64,000 bases of DNA, taken from SYOC01 sp964441775 (lineage in GTDB: Bacteria; Desulfobacterota; Binatia; Bin18). Under the pieces are notes generated by a model. The model was not told the DNA's origin, did no database searches, and saw nothing but the letters and a program-made list of their open reading frames with translations. Location of the stretch: positions 1-64,000 of the forward strand of contig CAYTVL010000004.1 of assembly GCA_964441775.1 (NCBI GenBank), in the 5' to 3' direction. Position numbers and translations under genes: made by a program. This document shows positions 1-7,717 of the stretch, in pieces; the stretch's first letter is position 1, and each line of letters starts with the position of its first letter.

Positions 1-106
1 TATCCACAAATCACTTGTATGGTAGTCCAGTCAAAAGCATACGCAAGATGTACAGCCTCATGGGTGACTATAGTGAAACAGGGGGTGAGAGGAAGTTGAC
101 ATAATC

Positions 107-414
107 TCAAGGTTGATAATCGGTCCGCCGCGCCGTCGCCTCCACAAATTTACTGTAGGAGCCCAACCCGGGAAACTCCACCCGATGGTGCTCGCAGAGA
201 TGATAGTACAATTTGGCCTTGTCACTCAGCCCACGCCACGCGCCCCATACCAACATCGTCACCACTTCTGCGGCGCTCAACTGCGGCTGGCCTCCGCGCG
301 GATCGCGCGAGAGAAATTCGGGTCCTAAGCCTCGCTGCCCCTGGTGGAGCAGGTCATCGTGACGTAGAGCTTGAGCAACATGTCGGGACCGTTTACTCTC
401 TCTTGAATGAGCAT
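107..414 (-). pseudogene. Transposase N-terminal fragment, frameshifted
   Basis: The minus strand opens with ATG at 414 (MLIQERVNGPDMLLKLYVT) and hits a stop after 27 codons. The neighbouring frame then continues with DDLLHQ and a stretch reading QLSAAEVVTMLVWGAWRGL, then DKAKLYYHLCEHH and SYSKFVEATAR, to a stop at 107. This looks like the N-terminal region of a DDE transposase of the kind that precedes the catalytic domain (IS982-like layout, from memory and uncertain). Joining the halves needs one small indel near 350. The catalytic domain is absent, so this is a dead remnant. Nothing else is recognisable in 1-106 or 415-582. Confidence 0.55.
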
Positions 415-582
415 CGTTGACTCCTAAGCTTTAGTGATATCGCAACTTCCTCATAGCCCCAGGTGGCGGTGCTCTTCAAGAATCTTTGCCGGGAATCGTG
501 TTATTAAGAAAATAGGCACCCACTTCGGTCAGGCATGGGCGGGAGATGATCGTCCGATCGTCCCCCGCGACGGCCAGAACGG

Positions 583-1152
583 TCACGCGGTCGCAGAAGC
601 AAGCGTGCGCGGTACCCGTAAAGTAGGGAGCATATACAAGAGATTTTTTTTTCGGAATTCTTCGTCCTGCCAATCAATACCGGTCACTACTTTCCGACAT
701 TGGGGAGCACCGCAAAGGCATGCCATACGAAATTGTGGGTTGGATTCCGCAAGTCCGTAATCATAGGTTAATTCTTCGCCTTTCTTAATATTACGACGCG
801 CCGTGAAATCGCCGTGTTCGTTGAACCCGACACTCTCTTCACATGAATGGTTGAAATACCACTCTATAGAAAGCTTGTTAAAATCCATCTCTTCCGGCGG
901 AATAAATCCTTCCGGGGTGCCAATACAGAATGCCATGATCTTTTCTTGAATTTCTTGACTAAAACTCCTAAATTCATTCCAACTGATCAAGTGCCCGTAA
1001 TCTTCTTGATAAATGCCGTCTGCAATTTTTTGATCCTTTTCAATATCAGCCACCGCAAACACGCCAACCCCATTTATGTATGAAGGTTTTAATTCAATGA
1101 AGAGGGGTGGCACTTTCAGGTGTCCCGTGATTATCCGTGATGGCGTCTTCAT
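583..1152 (-). CDS. SET-domain protein (lysine methyltransferase-like)
   Basis: Compact SET-domain protein of about 189 residues. It shows the opening LKPSYINGVGVFA strand, the WYFNHSCEES segment (NHSC motif), EELTYDYGLAE (the ELxYDY motif) and a post-SET-like cysteine cluster CLCGAPQCR. These are the S-adenosylmethionine and lysine-channel motifs of SET methyltransferases, so protein lysine methylation is likely; the substrate is unknown. The start is uncertain: ATG 1152 overlaps the upstream gene by 59 bases, and GTG 1113 would overlap by 20. No strong ribosome binding site separates them. It probably shares a transcript with the membrane protein upstream. Bacterial SET proteins are sporadic and often transferred. 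Confidence 0.85.
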   Translation of the reverse strand: MKTPSRIITGHLKVPPLFIELKPSYINGVGVFAVADIEKDQKIADGIYQEDYGHLISWNEFRSFSQEIQEKIMAFCIGTPEGFIPPEEMDFNKLSIEWYFNHSCEESVGFNEHGDFTARRNIKKGEELTYDYGLAESNPQFRMACLCGAPQCRKVVTGIDWQDEEFRKKNLLYMLPTLRVPRTLASATA

Positions 1153-1828
1153 ATAATGTTTTTTCTGCCTCAATAAATTTCTCGCGCTCCATGCGAAAAT
1201 GAGTTCGTAATGTTGTTTTCCATTTCCTGCGGCGGAACATCTCTCTCCATAAGAGCTTCCCGTATAATTTTTGTAAATCGCAATAGAGCGTTTTGTCGTT
1301 TCCCCATTTTACCCGAATGCGTTCAATATTTCCGTTTGCTGGCTGGTCGGGAAACGATTCATTGCCGCTATTGTGAAAATAATACCGTAGAATATACCAA
1401 CCAAACGTGTCCCAAATCAGCGACTTCGTTAAGACTCTGTGTCGATAATATGATGCAAGTTTTTCCAAAAATTCTAACACAGCTTCTACTTTTTCAAGAT
1501 CACCTTCGGAAGACTTTTCATCAATAAAAAAGGAATGGGCTCGCTTTCTTAACATCTGCTTTGAGTTCCACTCCTCATAGAGATTGGCCAGCGTTTGCAA
1601 TTCAAGCTGTGTTCTCACCAGAGAGCCTTGCCATATAATTGCTATGATTGTCACGGCACCAACAAGGACGAGACAAATAGTCGCGATAGCAGTAGTTTCA
1701 TTTGGACAATGTTGCGCATAATCCCAAATGGAGGCACCGTACCACCCAATAACTCCTATAAGAAGTAATCCACCAACGAAGAGCCAGAAATACTTTGTCG
1801 CCATATCTGCAACAGACATAGCATGCAT
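1094..1828 (-). CDS. Two-helix membrane protein, DUF4760-like
   Basis: About 244 residues. Two hydrophobic helices lie near the N-terminus (about 14-33 and 45-67), followed by a soluble region starting VRTQLELQTLANLYEEWNS that is rich in charged helices. The pattern of one or two membrane helices followed by a Leu-rich helix and EWNS/R residues resembles DUF4760 proteins, which have no known function; this is recognition from pattern only. The 3' end overlaps the SET-domain gene in another frame, suggesting translational coupling. No catalytic motif is visible. Confidence 0.7.
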   Translation of the reverse strand: MHAMSVADMATKYFWLFVGGLLLIGVIGWYGASIWDYAQHCPNETTAIATICLVLVGAVTIIAIIWQGSLVRTQLELQTLANLYEEWNSKQMLRKRAHSFFIDEKSSEGDLEKVEAVLEFLEKLASYYRHRVLTKSLIWDTFGWYILRYYFHNSGNESFPDQPANGNIERIRVKWGNDKTLYCDLQKLYGKLLWREMFRRRKWKTTLRTHFRMEREKFIEAEKTLYEDAITDNHGTPESATPLH

Positions 1829-2059
1829 GTCTTTCTACGTCCCATCCCTATGCGGAATGCACTAGCGACTAAGCTTGTCGCTTCTTACTATTGAGTCTTG
1901 AAAAAGGAACTGAACTTCTATCCATATGACCGATCAAATTGACAGGGGAAAAGAACGTGTCTGAATGGGTCTTTTTACGTCCGATAATCATTCTTTTGTT
2001 ATTTGCTGTTCGCGTGGACACCGAGGCAATTTCCGTTTATGGTCGGCAAGAAATTTGTC

Positions 2060-2075
2060 GACGTCTTTAGACGTC
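2060..2075. promoter_or_regulatory. Palindrome upstream of the monooxygenase gene
   Basis: GACGTCT-TT-AGACGTC, two perfect 7-base arms with a 2-base centre, ends 31 bases before the ATG at 2107. With so short a centre it is more likely a DNA site for a dimeric regulator than an RNA hairpin. No regulator gene is adjacent and the assignment is speculative. Confidence 0.3.
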
Positions 2076-2106
2076 TCACGCAGGTTAGGGGAAAGGGAAC
2101 GTCGAT

Positions 2107-3120
2107 ATGCAACGCCGGGCCATTGCACTGTTTACGCCAACGATCAGAGACATGATGGATATCGCCAAGCTGGCGGATGACGCCGGGTTTGATTCCGTGT
2201 GGAACGGGGAGTTTTTTAATCGCAACGGATTGGTGACCCTGACCGCCGTGGCGCTCAGTACCAAGCGCACGAAAATCGCCACCGGCATCGCTTACGCCTA
2301 TATGCGCAACCCAGTGCTGAACGCGACCGGGGCTATGGATATTGATGAGATCTCTGATGGGCGACTGATTCTAGGGCTAGGGAGCGGCACCAAGTCTATG
2401 AACGAGGGCTGGTATGGGCAGCCGTTCGAGTCGCGTTCGGCCGCTAAGATGAAGGAATGTCTCGCCCTAATCCGCAAAATTTTGGCGTCTCATAAAGGAA
2501 TGGGCGTGCGTTTCGAGGGAGAATTCTACCGCATCAACATTCCAGCCTTCGTGCGTCCGCGCGCCGTGCGCGAGCGCATTCCCATTTATTTGGCGGCTGT
2601 GCAGAAGGGGATGTTACGTACGGTAGGCGAGACGGCGGACGGGCTGGTTGGCCATCCCTTGTACAGTCGGCGCTTTATTAGTGAATTTATTAAACCGAAT
2701 CTTGAGATTGGCGCCAAACGTACGGGAAGAGCCCTCAAGGACATCGACTTGACAACCTTGTTAATCACTTCTATCAGTCACGATCATCAACGTGCGATTC
2801 AAGACGCTAAGAATCAGATTGCCTTCTATGCGTCGGTGAAATCATACGAAGGAATTTTGAACTTGCATGGCTGGGAGCAGCAAAAGCTAGCTATTTGGGA
2901 GCATTTTAAAACGTTCAACCTGCCCAAAATGGCTGAAGCCGTGACTGACGATATGGTGGAACAAATCGCTGTTGCCGGTACGCCAGATGAATGTCGCGAG
3001 CAACTGAAGAAATGGGACGGGGTGATCGACCTGCCGATTCTCTACACACCGACAGCCGGCGCACCAGCCGCCCGGGTGATGGAGAATCATCGGTTAATTG
3101 TCGAGACGTTCGCCCAGTGA
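2107..3120 (+). CDS. LLM-class flavin-dependent oxidoreductase
   Basis: A 337-residue luciferase-like monooxygenase (F420 or FMN dependent). The TIM-barrel start RRAIALFTPT leads to LADDAGFDSVWNGE, then LGLGSGTKSMNEGW, and a C-terminal AVAGTPDECREQLKKW, which is the family's typical GTPxxCxxxL ending. The length is normal. The start is supported by GGGGAAAGGGAA placed before ATG 2107. Substrate cannot be read from sequence; relatives act on alkanals, alkanesulfonates, nitrilotriacetate or coenzyme F420 substrates. An alpha/beta hydrolase follows after 19 bases, so the two are probably one operon for degrading a small organic compound. Confidence 0.93.
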   Translation: MQRRAIALFTPTIRDMMDIAKLADDAGFDSVWNGEFFNRNGLVTLTAVALSTKRTKIATGIAYAYMRNPVLNATGAMDIDEISDGRLILGLGSGTKSMNEGWYGQPFESRSAAKMKECLALIRKILASHKGMGVRFEGEFYRINIPAFVRPRAVRERIPIYLAAVQKGMLRTVGETADGLVGHPLYSRRFISEFIKPNLEIGAKRTGRALKDIDLTTLLITSISHDHQRAIQDAKNQIAFYASVKSYEGILNLHGWEQQKLAIWEHFKTFNLPKMAEAVTDDMVEQIAVAGTPDECREQLKKWDGVIDLPILYTPTAGAPAARVMENHRLIVETFAQ

Positions 3121-3139
3121 CGCAGTCCAGGAGGGATGT

Positions 3140-4015
3140 ATGTCATATGCGGACTCCAATGGAGTGAAACTCTACGTCGAGGTGACGGGAACTGGATATC
3201 CTGTTGTTTTTGTCCACGAGTTTGCTGCGGATCATCGCGAGTGGGAAACGCAAGTGCGCTATTTTTCTCGCAACTATCGCTGTATCACCTACGCCGCCCG
3301 CGGGTATGCGCCTTCGGATGTTCCCGAAGATGATGCAGCGTACCAGTATACGCACTTTGCTGATGACATTGCGGCTGTGCTGCGACATGTGGGCGTTCCC
3401 AAAGCGCATGTGGTTGGCCTTAGTCAGGGGGCGTATGCCACGCTAATGTTCGGGCTCAGGCATCCGCAGCTCGCCAGCGCCCTCGTAGCGGCAGGCTGTG
3501 GCAGTGGTTCCGAACGAGACCAACGTGAAGAATTTACGAAACTGTGTGAACTCAATGCACAGCGATTTCTCACTGCGGGCTCGCCGGTGTTGGCGCAGGA
3601 AATGGGCGTCAGCCATAGCCGAGTGCAACTGTTAAACAAAGACCCCCGTGGTTGGCGGGAATTCGTTGACCATTTGGGTCAACATTCCGCGCAAGGCTCG
3701 TCGTTGACCATGAGAAATTATCAAGGGAAACGACCTTCTCTTTATGATTTTGCTCAGCAGTTCGCGGAACTGTTGGTTCCCACGCTCATTATCGTTGGCG
3801 ATGAAGATGATGCGTGCATTGAACCGAGCGTTTTCTTAAAGCGCACTATTCCGACCGCTGGATTATTCATCCAGCCAAGAACTGGCCACGCCGTTAATCT
3901 TGAAGAGCCTACGGTGTTTAATCGTGAGGTCCAAGAGTTTTTCAGCACCGCTGAGCGCGGACGTTGGGGGCAGCGTGACCCACGGGCTGTGGTCAGCGTT
4001 CCAACCCGGCGTTGA
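3140..4015 (+). CDS. Alpha/beta-fold hydrolase
   Basis: A 291-residue hydrolase. ATG 3140 is chosen because AGGAGGG precedes it and because it gives the usual opening SNGVKLYVEVTGTGYPVVFVHE. The oxyanion-hole region is FVHEFAADHREW; the nucleophile elbow is GLSQGAY with Ser about 95; the acid loop is LIIVGDEDDACIEP; the catalytic His lies in TGHAVNLEEP. All three catalytic positions are present. It belongs to the broad esterase/epoxide hydrolase/C-C hydrolase group and the substrate is not deducible. It sits 19 bases after the monooxygenase, suggesting that the two act in sequence. Confidence 0.92.
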   Translation: MSYADSNGVKLYVEVTGTGYPVVFVHEFAADHREWETQVRYFSRNYRCITYAARGYAPSDVPEDDAAYQYTHFADDIAAVLRHVGVPKAHVVGLSQGAYATLMFGLRHPQLASALVAAGCGSGSERDQREEFTKLCELNAQRFLTAGSPVLAQEMGVSHSRVQLLNKDPRGWREFVDHLGQHSAQGSSLTMRNYQGKRPSLYDFAQQFAELLVPTLIIVGDEDDACIEPSVFLKRTIPTAGLFIQPRTGHAVNLEEPTVFNREVQEFFSTAERGRWGQRDPRAVVSVPTRR

Positions 4016-4059
4016 AGTAAATATCTAAAGAACCAAGTGAGAAATCTGGAGAATTAATA

Positions 4060-4560
4060 ATGTATAAGTATTTCATGAAAAGATGGTCCTATATGTTCTT
4101 ATTAGTGCTACTTTCGTCCTCTTTATTTGCTTGGGTAAATAACACAGCACAGGCCCAAGTTACTTTTGGCGTGGGGTCTGGAGAGAATCCTTGGTCGGAC
4201 AACTCCCTGACGCCTTTCGAAGTGCAGATCCTTGGTGTGATCAATGCGTCGAGTACAAAGGAACCCCTTGCTGAAGTGAAGCTCGGTATTGCGCAATTTC
4301 ATGAAACATATCGATTTGACATCACCAAAATGAAAGCAACAGCCTATCCGCAGGTGAGTGCGACACAAATGCTGCCGCAAAAGGGGAGAAGGCAGTACGA
4401 TTTTTCGCTCGTCGGACCGAAGGCATTACTTTCAAAAATAGCGCAGTCTCAACCTGGTACGCCATTAAGAATCGTAGGGATGTACATCCGGCGTGATCAA
4501 CAGCTCCAGCTGCTCAGCGTCGACATGTTAGGCGAGATGCTTGGGAAAGAAGAGCAATAG
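4060..4560 (+). CDS. Exported protein of unknown function
   Basis: About 166 residues with a clear signal peptide: basic start MYKYFMKRW, a hydrophobic run MFLLVLLSSSLFAW and a likely cleavage site after TAQAQ near residue 33. The mature part is short, with little Cys and no known motif; it has a beta-rich look (VQILGVINASS, PLRIVGMYIRRDQQLQLLSVD). GGAGA precedes the start. It lies 44 bases after the hydrolase on the same strand and faces the cytochrome gene end-on. I do not recognise the family. Confidence 0.7.
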   Translation: MYKYFMKRWSYMFLLVLLSSSLFAWVNNTAQAQVTFGVGSGENPWSDNSLTPFEVQILGVINASSTKEPLAEVKLGIAQFHETYRFDITKMKATAYPQVSATQMLPQKGRRQYDFSLVGPKALLSKIAQSQPGTPLRIVGMYIRRDQQLQLLSVDMLGEMLGKEEQ

Positions 4561-4584
4561 ACCAAGAGCGGATGGTCGCCAAGG

Positions 4585-5433
4585 TTATTGCCCAAACACT
4601 TTTGGAAGGGATCTTCTTTGCGTGAGCAGTTTCTTGACGATGTCTTTCCCTGTTCTCTCGTCCTCTGTTTCCTGCGGAGGACCGCCTAGAGAGTTAATGT
4701 AGTAGGCAAGATTCCACAAGTCTTTATCGTCAACAATAAATTGGTAGGAAGGCATCGGTGTTCCATCGATGCCCGTGAGAATGGTACGGGCAATCTCTTG
4801 AGCTGTTCCTCCCACTTTGAGCGGGCGGCGAGTCAGATCTGCCGGCTTAATCGTCAAATCTTTGGCTAAGACTCCATTCCCTTTCCCTTCTGGTCCGTGG
4901 CACTGGACGCACTGGTTTTTCTGATAAGCAATCTTTCCTTCTTGGAGTCGTTCCGGTGAAAGCGGTGGAGCAGAAGAGAGCGGAATTGGTTTTCCGGGTT
5001 TTGCCTGAGCGAAACGTGGAGAAAATGCTTTAATATAAATGACAAGTGAAAGAATTTCTTCATCTGATAATGTAGGCTGTGGCGGCATGGCTGTTCCAGG
5101 AAGACCAAATTTAATGCTTGTTATGAGATCTTCGTCGAGGGGGAGGGTTCCAGATGGAGTAGATTTGATTTTGTAGAGTCCTTTGGTGAAGTCGCGTGGC
5201 TTGACCTGTAGTAGCGAGGCGGCTTCTCCTTGGCCGTCTCCATGCCTGCCGTGGCAGACGGCGCAATACTCTTCGTAGAGTAAGCGTCCTTGCGTTTGAA
5301 TGTCTATCGTTTGGGCGGAGCTAACAAAAAGACGAATATGAAAGAAGAAAAGTAGAAGCCCCCCGAAGCATAATGTATACTTTTTGATTCTGGCGAGACC
5401 AGTTCGCACGTTGGGGTGATGGATAGGAGACAC
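4585..5433 (-). CDS. Diheme c-type cytochrome, exported
   Basis: About 282 residues from a GTG at 5433, although a GTG nearer the signal peptide is also possible. After a hydrophobic segment (LCFGGLLLFFF) come two class-I cytochrome c domains. Haem 1 is CAVCH at about 57-61 with likely distal Met in GTAMPPQ (about 116). Haem 2 is CVQCH at about 175-179 with distal Met in GTPMPSY. It should be a periplasmic electron carrier or an electron-accepting subunit. A small cupredoxin gene lies 45 bases upstream on the same strand, so the pair probably forms one redox chain. Confidence 0.93.
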   Translation of the reverse strand: MSPIHHPNVRTGLARIKKYTLCFGGLLLFFFHIRLFVSSAQTIDIQTQGRLLYEEYCAVCHGRHGDGQGEAASLLQVKPRDFTKGLYKIKSTPSGTLPLDEDLITSIKFGLPGTAMPPQPTLSDEEILSLVIYIKAFSPRFAQAKPGKPIPLSSAPPLSPERLQEGKIAYQKNQCVQCHGPEGKGNGVLAKDLTIKPADLTRRPLKVGGTAQEIARTILTGIDGTPMPSYQFIVDDKDLWNLAYYINSLGGPPQETEDERTGKDIVKKLLTQRRSLPKVFGQ

Positions 5434-5478
5434 GAGGCCAGGTGAGTGTGATCCGGAAATAGCGAGTGGGACACATAA

Positions 5479-5835
5479 TTAGGGAAGAACGACCAACTGT
5501 CCTTGGACATGAGCCGGGTGCAGTTGGCAGTCGATCGTAAATACCCCTTCTCTGTCTGCGGTAAATTCCACGGTTTCGGATTGACCGCCTTGCACGACTT
5601 TTTCTACTTTGAAGTCCGCAATGCGGTAGCCATGCTCTTGCTCAAGTTTATTGATCAACTTGAGCTTTACGGTGTCGCCTTTTTTGACGACTAACGTGGA
5701 CGGCTCCCAAATTTTGACAGCTTGAGGAGTTTCAATGTTCACCACCGTGAATTCCCTCATACCAGCCTGACTCAACACGGGCCATAGTAGGAGAATAAAG
5801 AAAAGGGAGAGAAGGAGCTTCGATACTTTTTTCAT
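5479..5835 (-). CDS. Periplasmic cupredoxin-like protein
   Basis: About 118 residues from ATG 5835 (AGGTG upstream); a GTG at 5844 is the alternative. A signal peptide (KKVSKLLLSLFFILLLWPVLSQAG) precedes a single cupredoxin domain: FTVVNIETPQ, STLVVKKGDTVKLKLINK, QEHGYRIADF, and IDCQLHPAHVQGQLVVLP. Candidate copper ligands are the His of EHGY and the Cys and His of CQLHPAH. The usual axial Met after the second His is not where it is expected: Val follows the final His. This resembles the cupredoxin folds of cytochrome oxidase subunit II or nitrous oxide reductase more than plastocyanin. It is the first gene of a two-gene operon with the diheme cytochrome. Confidence 0.82.
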   Translation of the reverse strand: MKKVSKLLLSLFFILLLWPVLSQAGMREFTVVNIETPQAVKIWEPSTLVVKKGDTVKLKLINKLEQEHGYRIADFKVEKVVQGGQSETVEFTADREGVFTIDCQLHPAHVQGQLVVLP

Positions 5836-5892
5836 TGCGCGCACCTATTGCTACATTTCTTTTATGAAGCGTACAGCGGACCTATCCGAAAG

Positions 5893-5906
5893 TGACAATA
5901 TTGTCA
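5893..5906. promoter_or_regulatory. 14-base perfect palindrome upstream of the cupredoxin gene
   Basis: TGACAATATTGTCA is perfectly self-complementary and lies 58 bases upstream of the cupredoxin ATG at 5835 (minus strand). Its position suits an operator for the cupredoxin-cytochrome operon. The regulator is unknown; the sequence does not match the FNR or CueR consensus that I know. The rest of 5836-6076 holds no gene that I can support. Confidence 0.4.
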
Positions 5907-6076
5907 AGGTTTTTGGCGCGCCAGTGAAACGGAGCAGCGTGAGTGTCCATCGTGAAAAGTTTCCCGTGAAACAGCGTCAAGTAACAAATGAGATTTATAT
6001 GAGGCAAAGTAAAAAATCTATTTTGGCGAATAAGTCAACTATAGCAAGGAATTATTTGGGTCAACTGAGAATACGC

Positions 6077-6691
6077 TTACTCTTTTATGTATACCCAGGT
6101 GCCGACAGTGATGAGGTTGTAGAGTTCTTGCACGTCTTTATTGAACAAAGAGATACAGCCCAGGGTCCAATTGATTTTTGCGCGGTTGAAGGCTTCGTTA
6201 TCCGTTCCGTGAATGCCGATAGCGCCGCCGAGGCCGGGATAACCGGCTGATCGTTTGGGAATTTTCCCTTCGGCCAGATTCTTCCAATACAAGATTTGAT
6301 CGTGCTCGTTCGGATAGCTCAGATAGAGAAAACGACTCCATCGCGGGTGCTGTCCTTTATCGATGATGGTGTAGAGCCCACTAGGAGTGCGTAAGTCTCC
6401 CTCATGAGATTTTTTTCCGGGCTTGCGCCCAAAAACAGCGGGATAGGTTTTGATGAGATGACCGTACTTGTAAAGGTTGACTGTGCCGCAACTCTTATCC
6501 ACAAGTACAAACGCTTGTTCCGTACTCATCCACGCGAGCACGGCATCCGCATCAGTTCTTTGGGGGAGAGTTCCCTTCGAAGATGACTCGGGAGAGGTGC
6601 GGTCCAGTTCTGGAGAAGGAGACTTCACCACACACCCCGCAAGTCCCACCACTACAACACTCAGGCATACGGCACAGGAAAAGAGCCTCAC
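6077..6691 (-). CDS. L,D-transpeptidase (YkuD) lipoprotein
   Basis: About 204 residues from GTG 6691. The N-terminus is a lipoprotein signal with lipobox VGLAGC (Cys 20), so it is anchored to a membrane. The YkuD catalytic domain is visible from FVLVDKSCGTVNLYKYG onward and ends with the active-site block IHGTDNEAF and INWTLGCISL, where Cys is the nucleophile and the His is in HGT. Such enzymes cross-link peptidoglycan (3-3 links) or attach lipoproteins to it. The usual Arg after GC(I/V) is replaced by Ser (GCIS), a known variation. It is divergent from murI, another cell-wall gene. Confidence 0.9.
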   Translation of the reverse strand: MRLFSCAVCLSVVVVGLAGCVVKSPSPELDRTSPESSSKGTLPQRTDADAVLAWMSTEQAFVLVDKSCGTVNLYKYGHLIKTYPAVFGRKPGKKSHEGDLRTPSGLYTIIDKGQHPRWSRFLYLSYPNEHDQILYWKNLAEGKIPKRSAGYPGLGGAIGIHGTDNEAFNRAKINWTLGCISLFNKDVQELYNLITVGTWVYIKE

Positions 6692-6758
6692 AGCAGGCTA
6701 TTATTGAGAAAAAAATGAAGCGGCGCAACACCAGGAGATGCGGCCTTGCTCATCGTGA

Positions 6759-7628
6759 GTGAAGCGGATTACAATTCGGCTCGTGCTAAAAGAAGCGGCT
6801 ATTGGTATCTTTGATTCCGGCGTGGGGGGGCTCACGGTCCTGCAGCAAGTGGCGCATTTACTCCCGCGGGAGCGCCTGGTTTATCTTGGTGACACGGCCC
6901 GTTATCCGTACGGGAGTAAATCTCCGGAAGTGGTGACGCGCTACTCGTGCGAGAATGCAGATTTCCTCATGGAGCGCGGCTTGAAAATGCTCGTGGTGGC
7001 GTGTAATACCGCCTCTTCTGTCGCGCTTGAGACCCTGCGTCAGCGCTACGCCGTGCCGGTCGTGGGTGTGATTGAACCTGGCGCCCGCGCGGCTGTGCAA
7101 CGCAGTAAAAACGGCCGTATCGGTGTCATTGGCACGGGCACGACGATTGCCAGTGGGGCGTATACGCACGCGCTACGCGCGCTTGATGCGTCGGTGGAAA
7201 TCTACACGCGCGCCTGCCCCTTGTTTGTCCCGTTAGTGGAGGAAGGATGGGTCGACAATGAGGTGACCCGTGCGACCGTGTCGGTGTATTTAAGTAGTCT
7301 GAAACACAGCGGCATCGACACGCTCGTGTTAGGGTGCACGCATTACCCGTTGCTCAAAAACGTCATCGCGGCTTTCTTGGGAAATGAGGTGTGTTTGGTC
7401 GATTCGGCGGAAGAAACGGCAAAAGTCGTACGAATGACATTACTCAGTGAAGGGGCGGTGCGGCGAAAAGGCGCTGGCGGCGCGAGTTTTTTTGTGACAG
7501 ATGAACCTGACCGGTTTGTCAAAGTTGGGGCCCGGTTTTTAGGCCACCAAGTGGAGTCCGCCGTGCGGGTGGAAAGCCGTGTGTGGTCAACGGCTGTGAC
7601 CGCACAGCGGTTCGCGGCGTCGAGTTGA
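6759..7628 (+). CDS. murI: Glutamate racemase
   Basis: Converts L- to D-glutamate for peptidoglycan. About 289 residues from GTG 6759; a GTG at 6783 would start right before AAIGIFDSGVGGLTVL and is equally plausible. Signature parts: DSGVGGL; GDTARYPYG; first catalytic Cys in VVACNTASS; second in LVLGCTHYPLL. Both cysteines of the two-base mechanism are present. It is first in a plus-strand run with secA and argJ, 89 bases before secA. Confidence 0.96.
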   Translation: MKRITIRLVLKEAAIGIFDSGVGGLTVLQQVAHLLPRERLVYLGDTARYPYGSKSPEVVTRYSCENADFLMERGLKMLVVACNTASSVALETLRQRYAVPVVGVIEPGARAAVQRSKNGRIGVIGTGTTIASGAYTHALRALDASVEIYTRACPLFVPLVEEGWVDNEVTRATVSVYLSSLKHSGIDTLVLGCTHYPLLKNVIAAFLGNEVCLVDSAEETAKVVRMTLLSEGAVRRKGAGGASFFVTDEPDRFVKVGARFLGHQVESAVRVESRVWSTAVTAQRFAASS

Positions 7629-7717
7629 TACTAATCGCCCCGAGACGTGCTACAATAATTTTCATAAATTCCAGTGGGGAAAATCCTCTCTTTTTCAAGG
7701 ACATAGGTGAATTGACG

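Noticed and set aside
434..760. A 108-codon plus-strand frame overlapping the SET-domain gene end
   Set aside because: Antisense to the post-SET cysteine motif region; no supporting signal.
5864..6250. A 128-codon plus-strand frame between the cupredoxin and transpeptidase genes
   Set aside because: Its second half is antisense to the conserved YkuD active-site region, it has no ribosome site and its amino-acid makeup is not protein-like.
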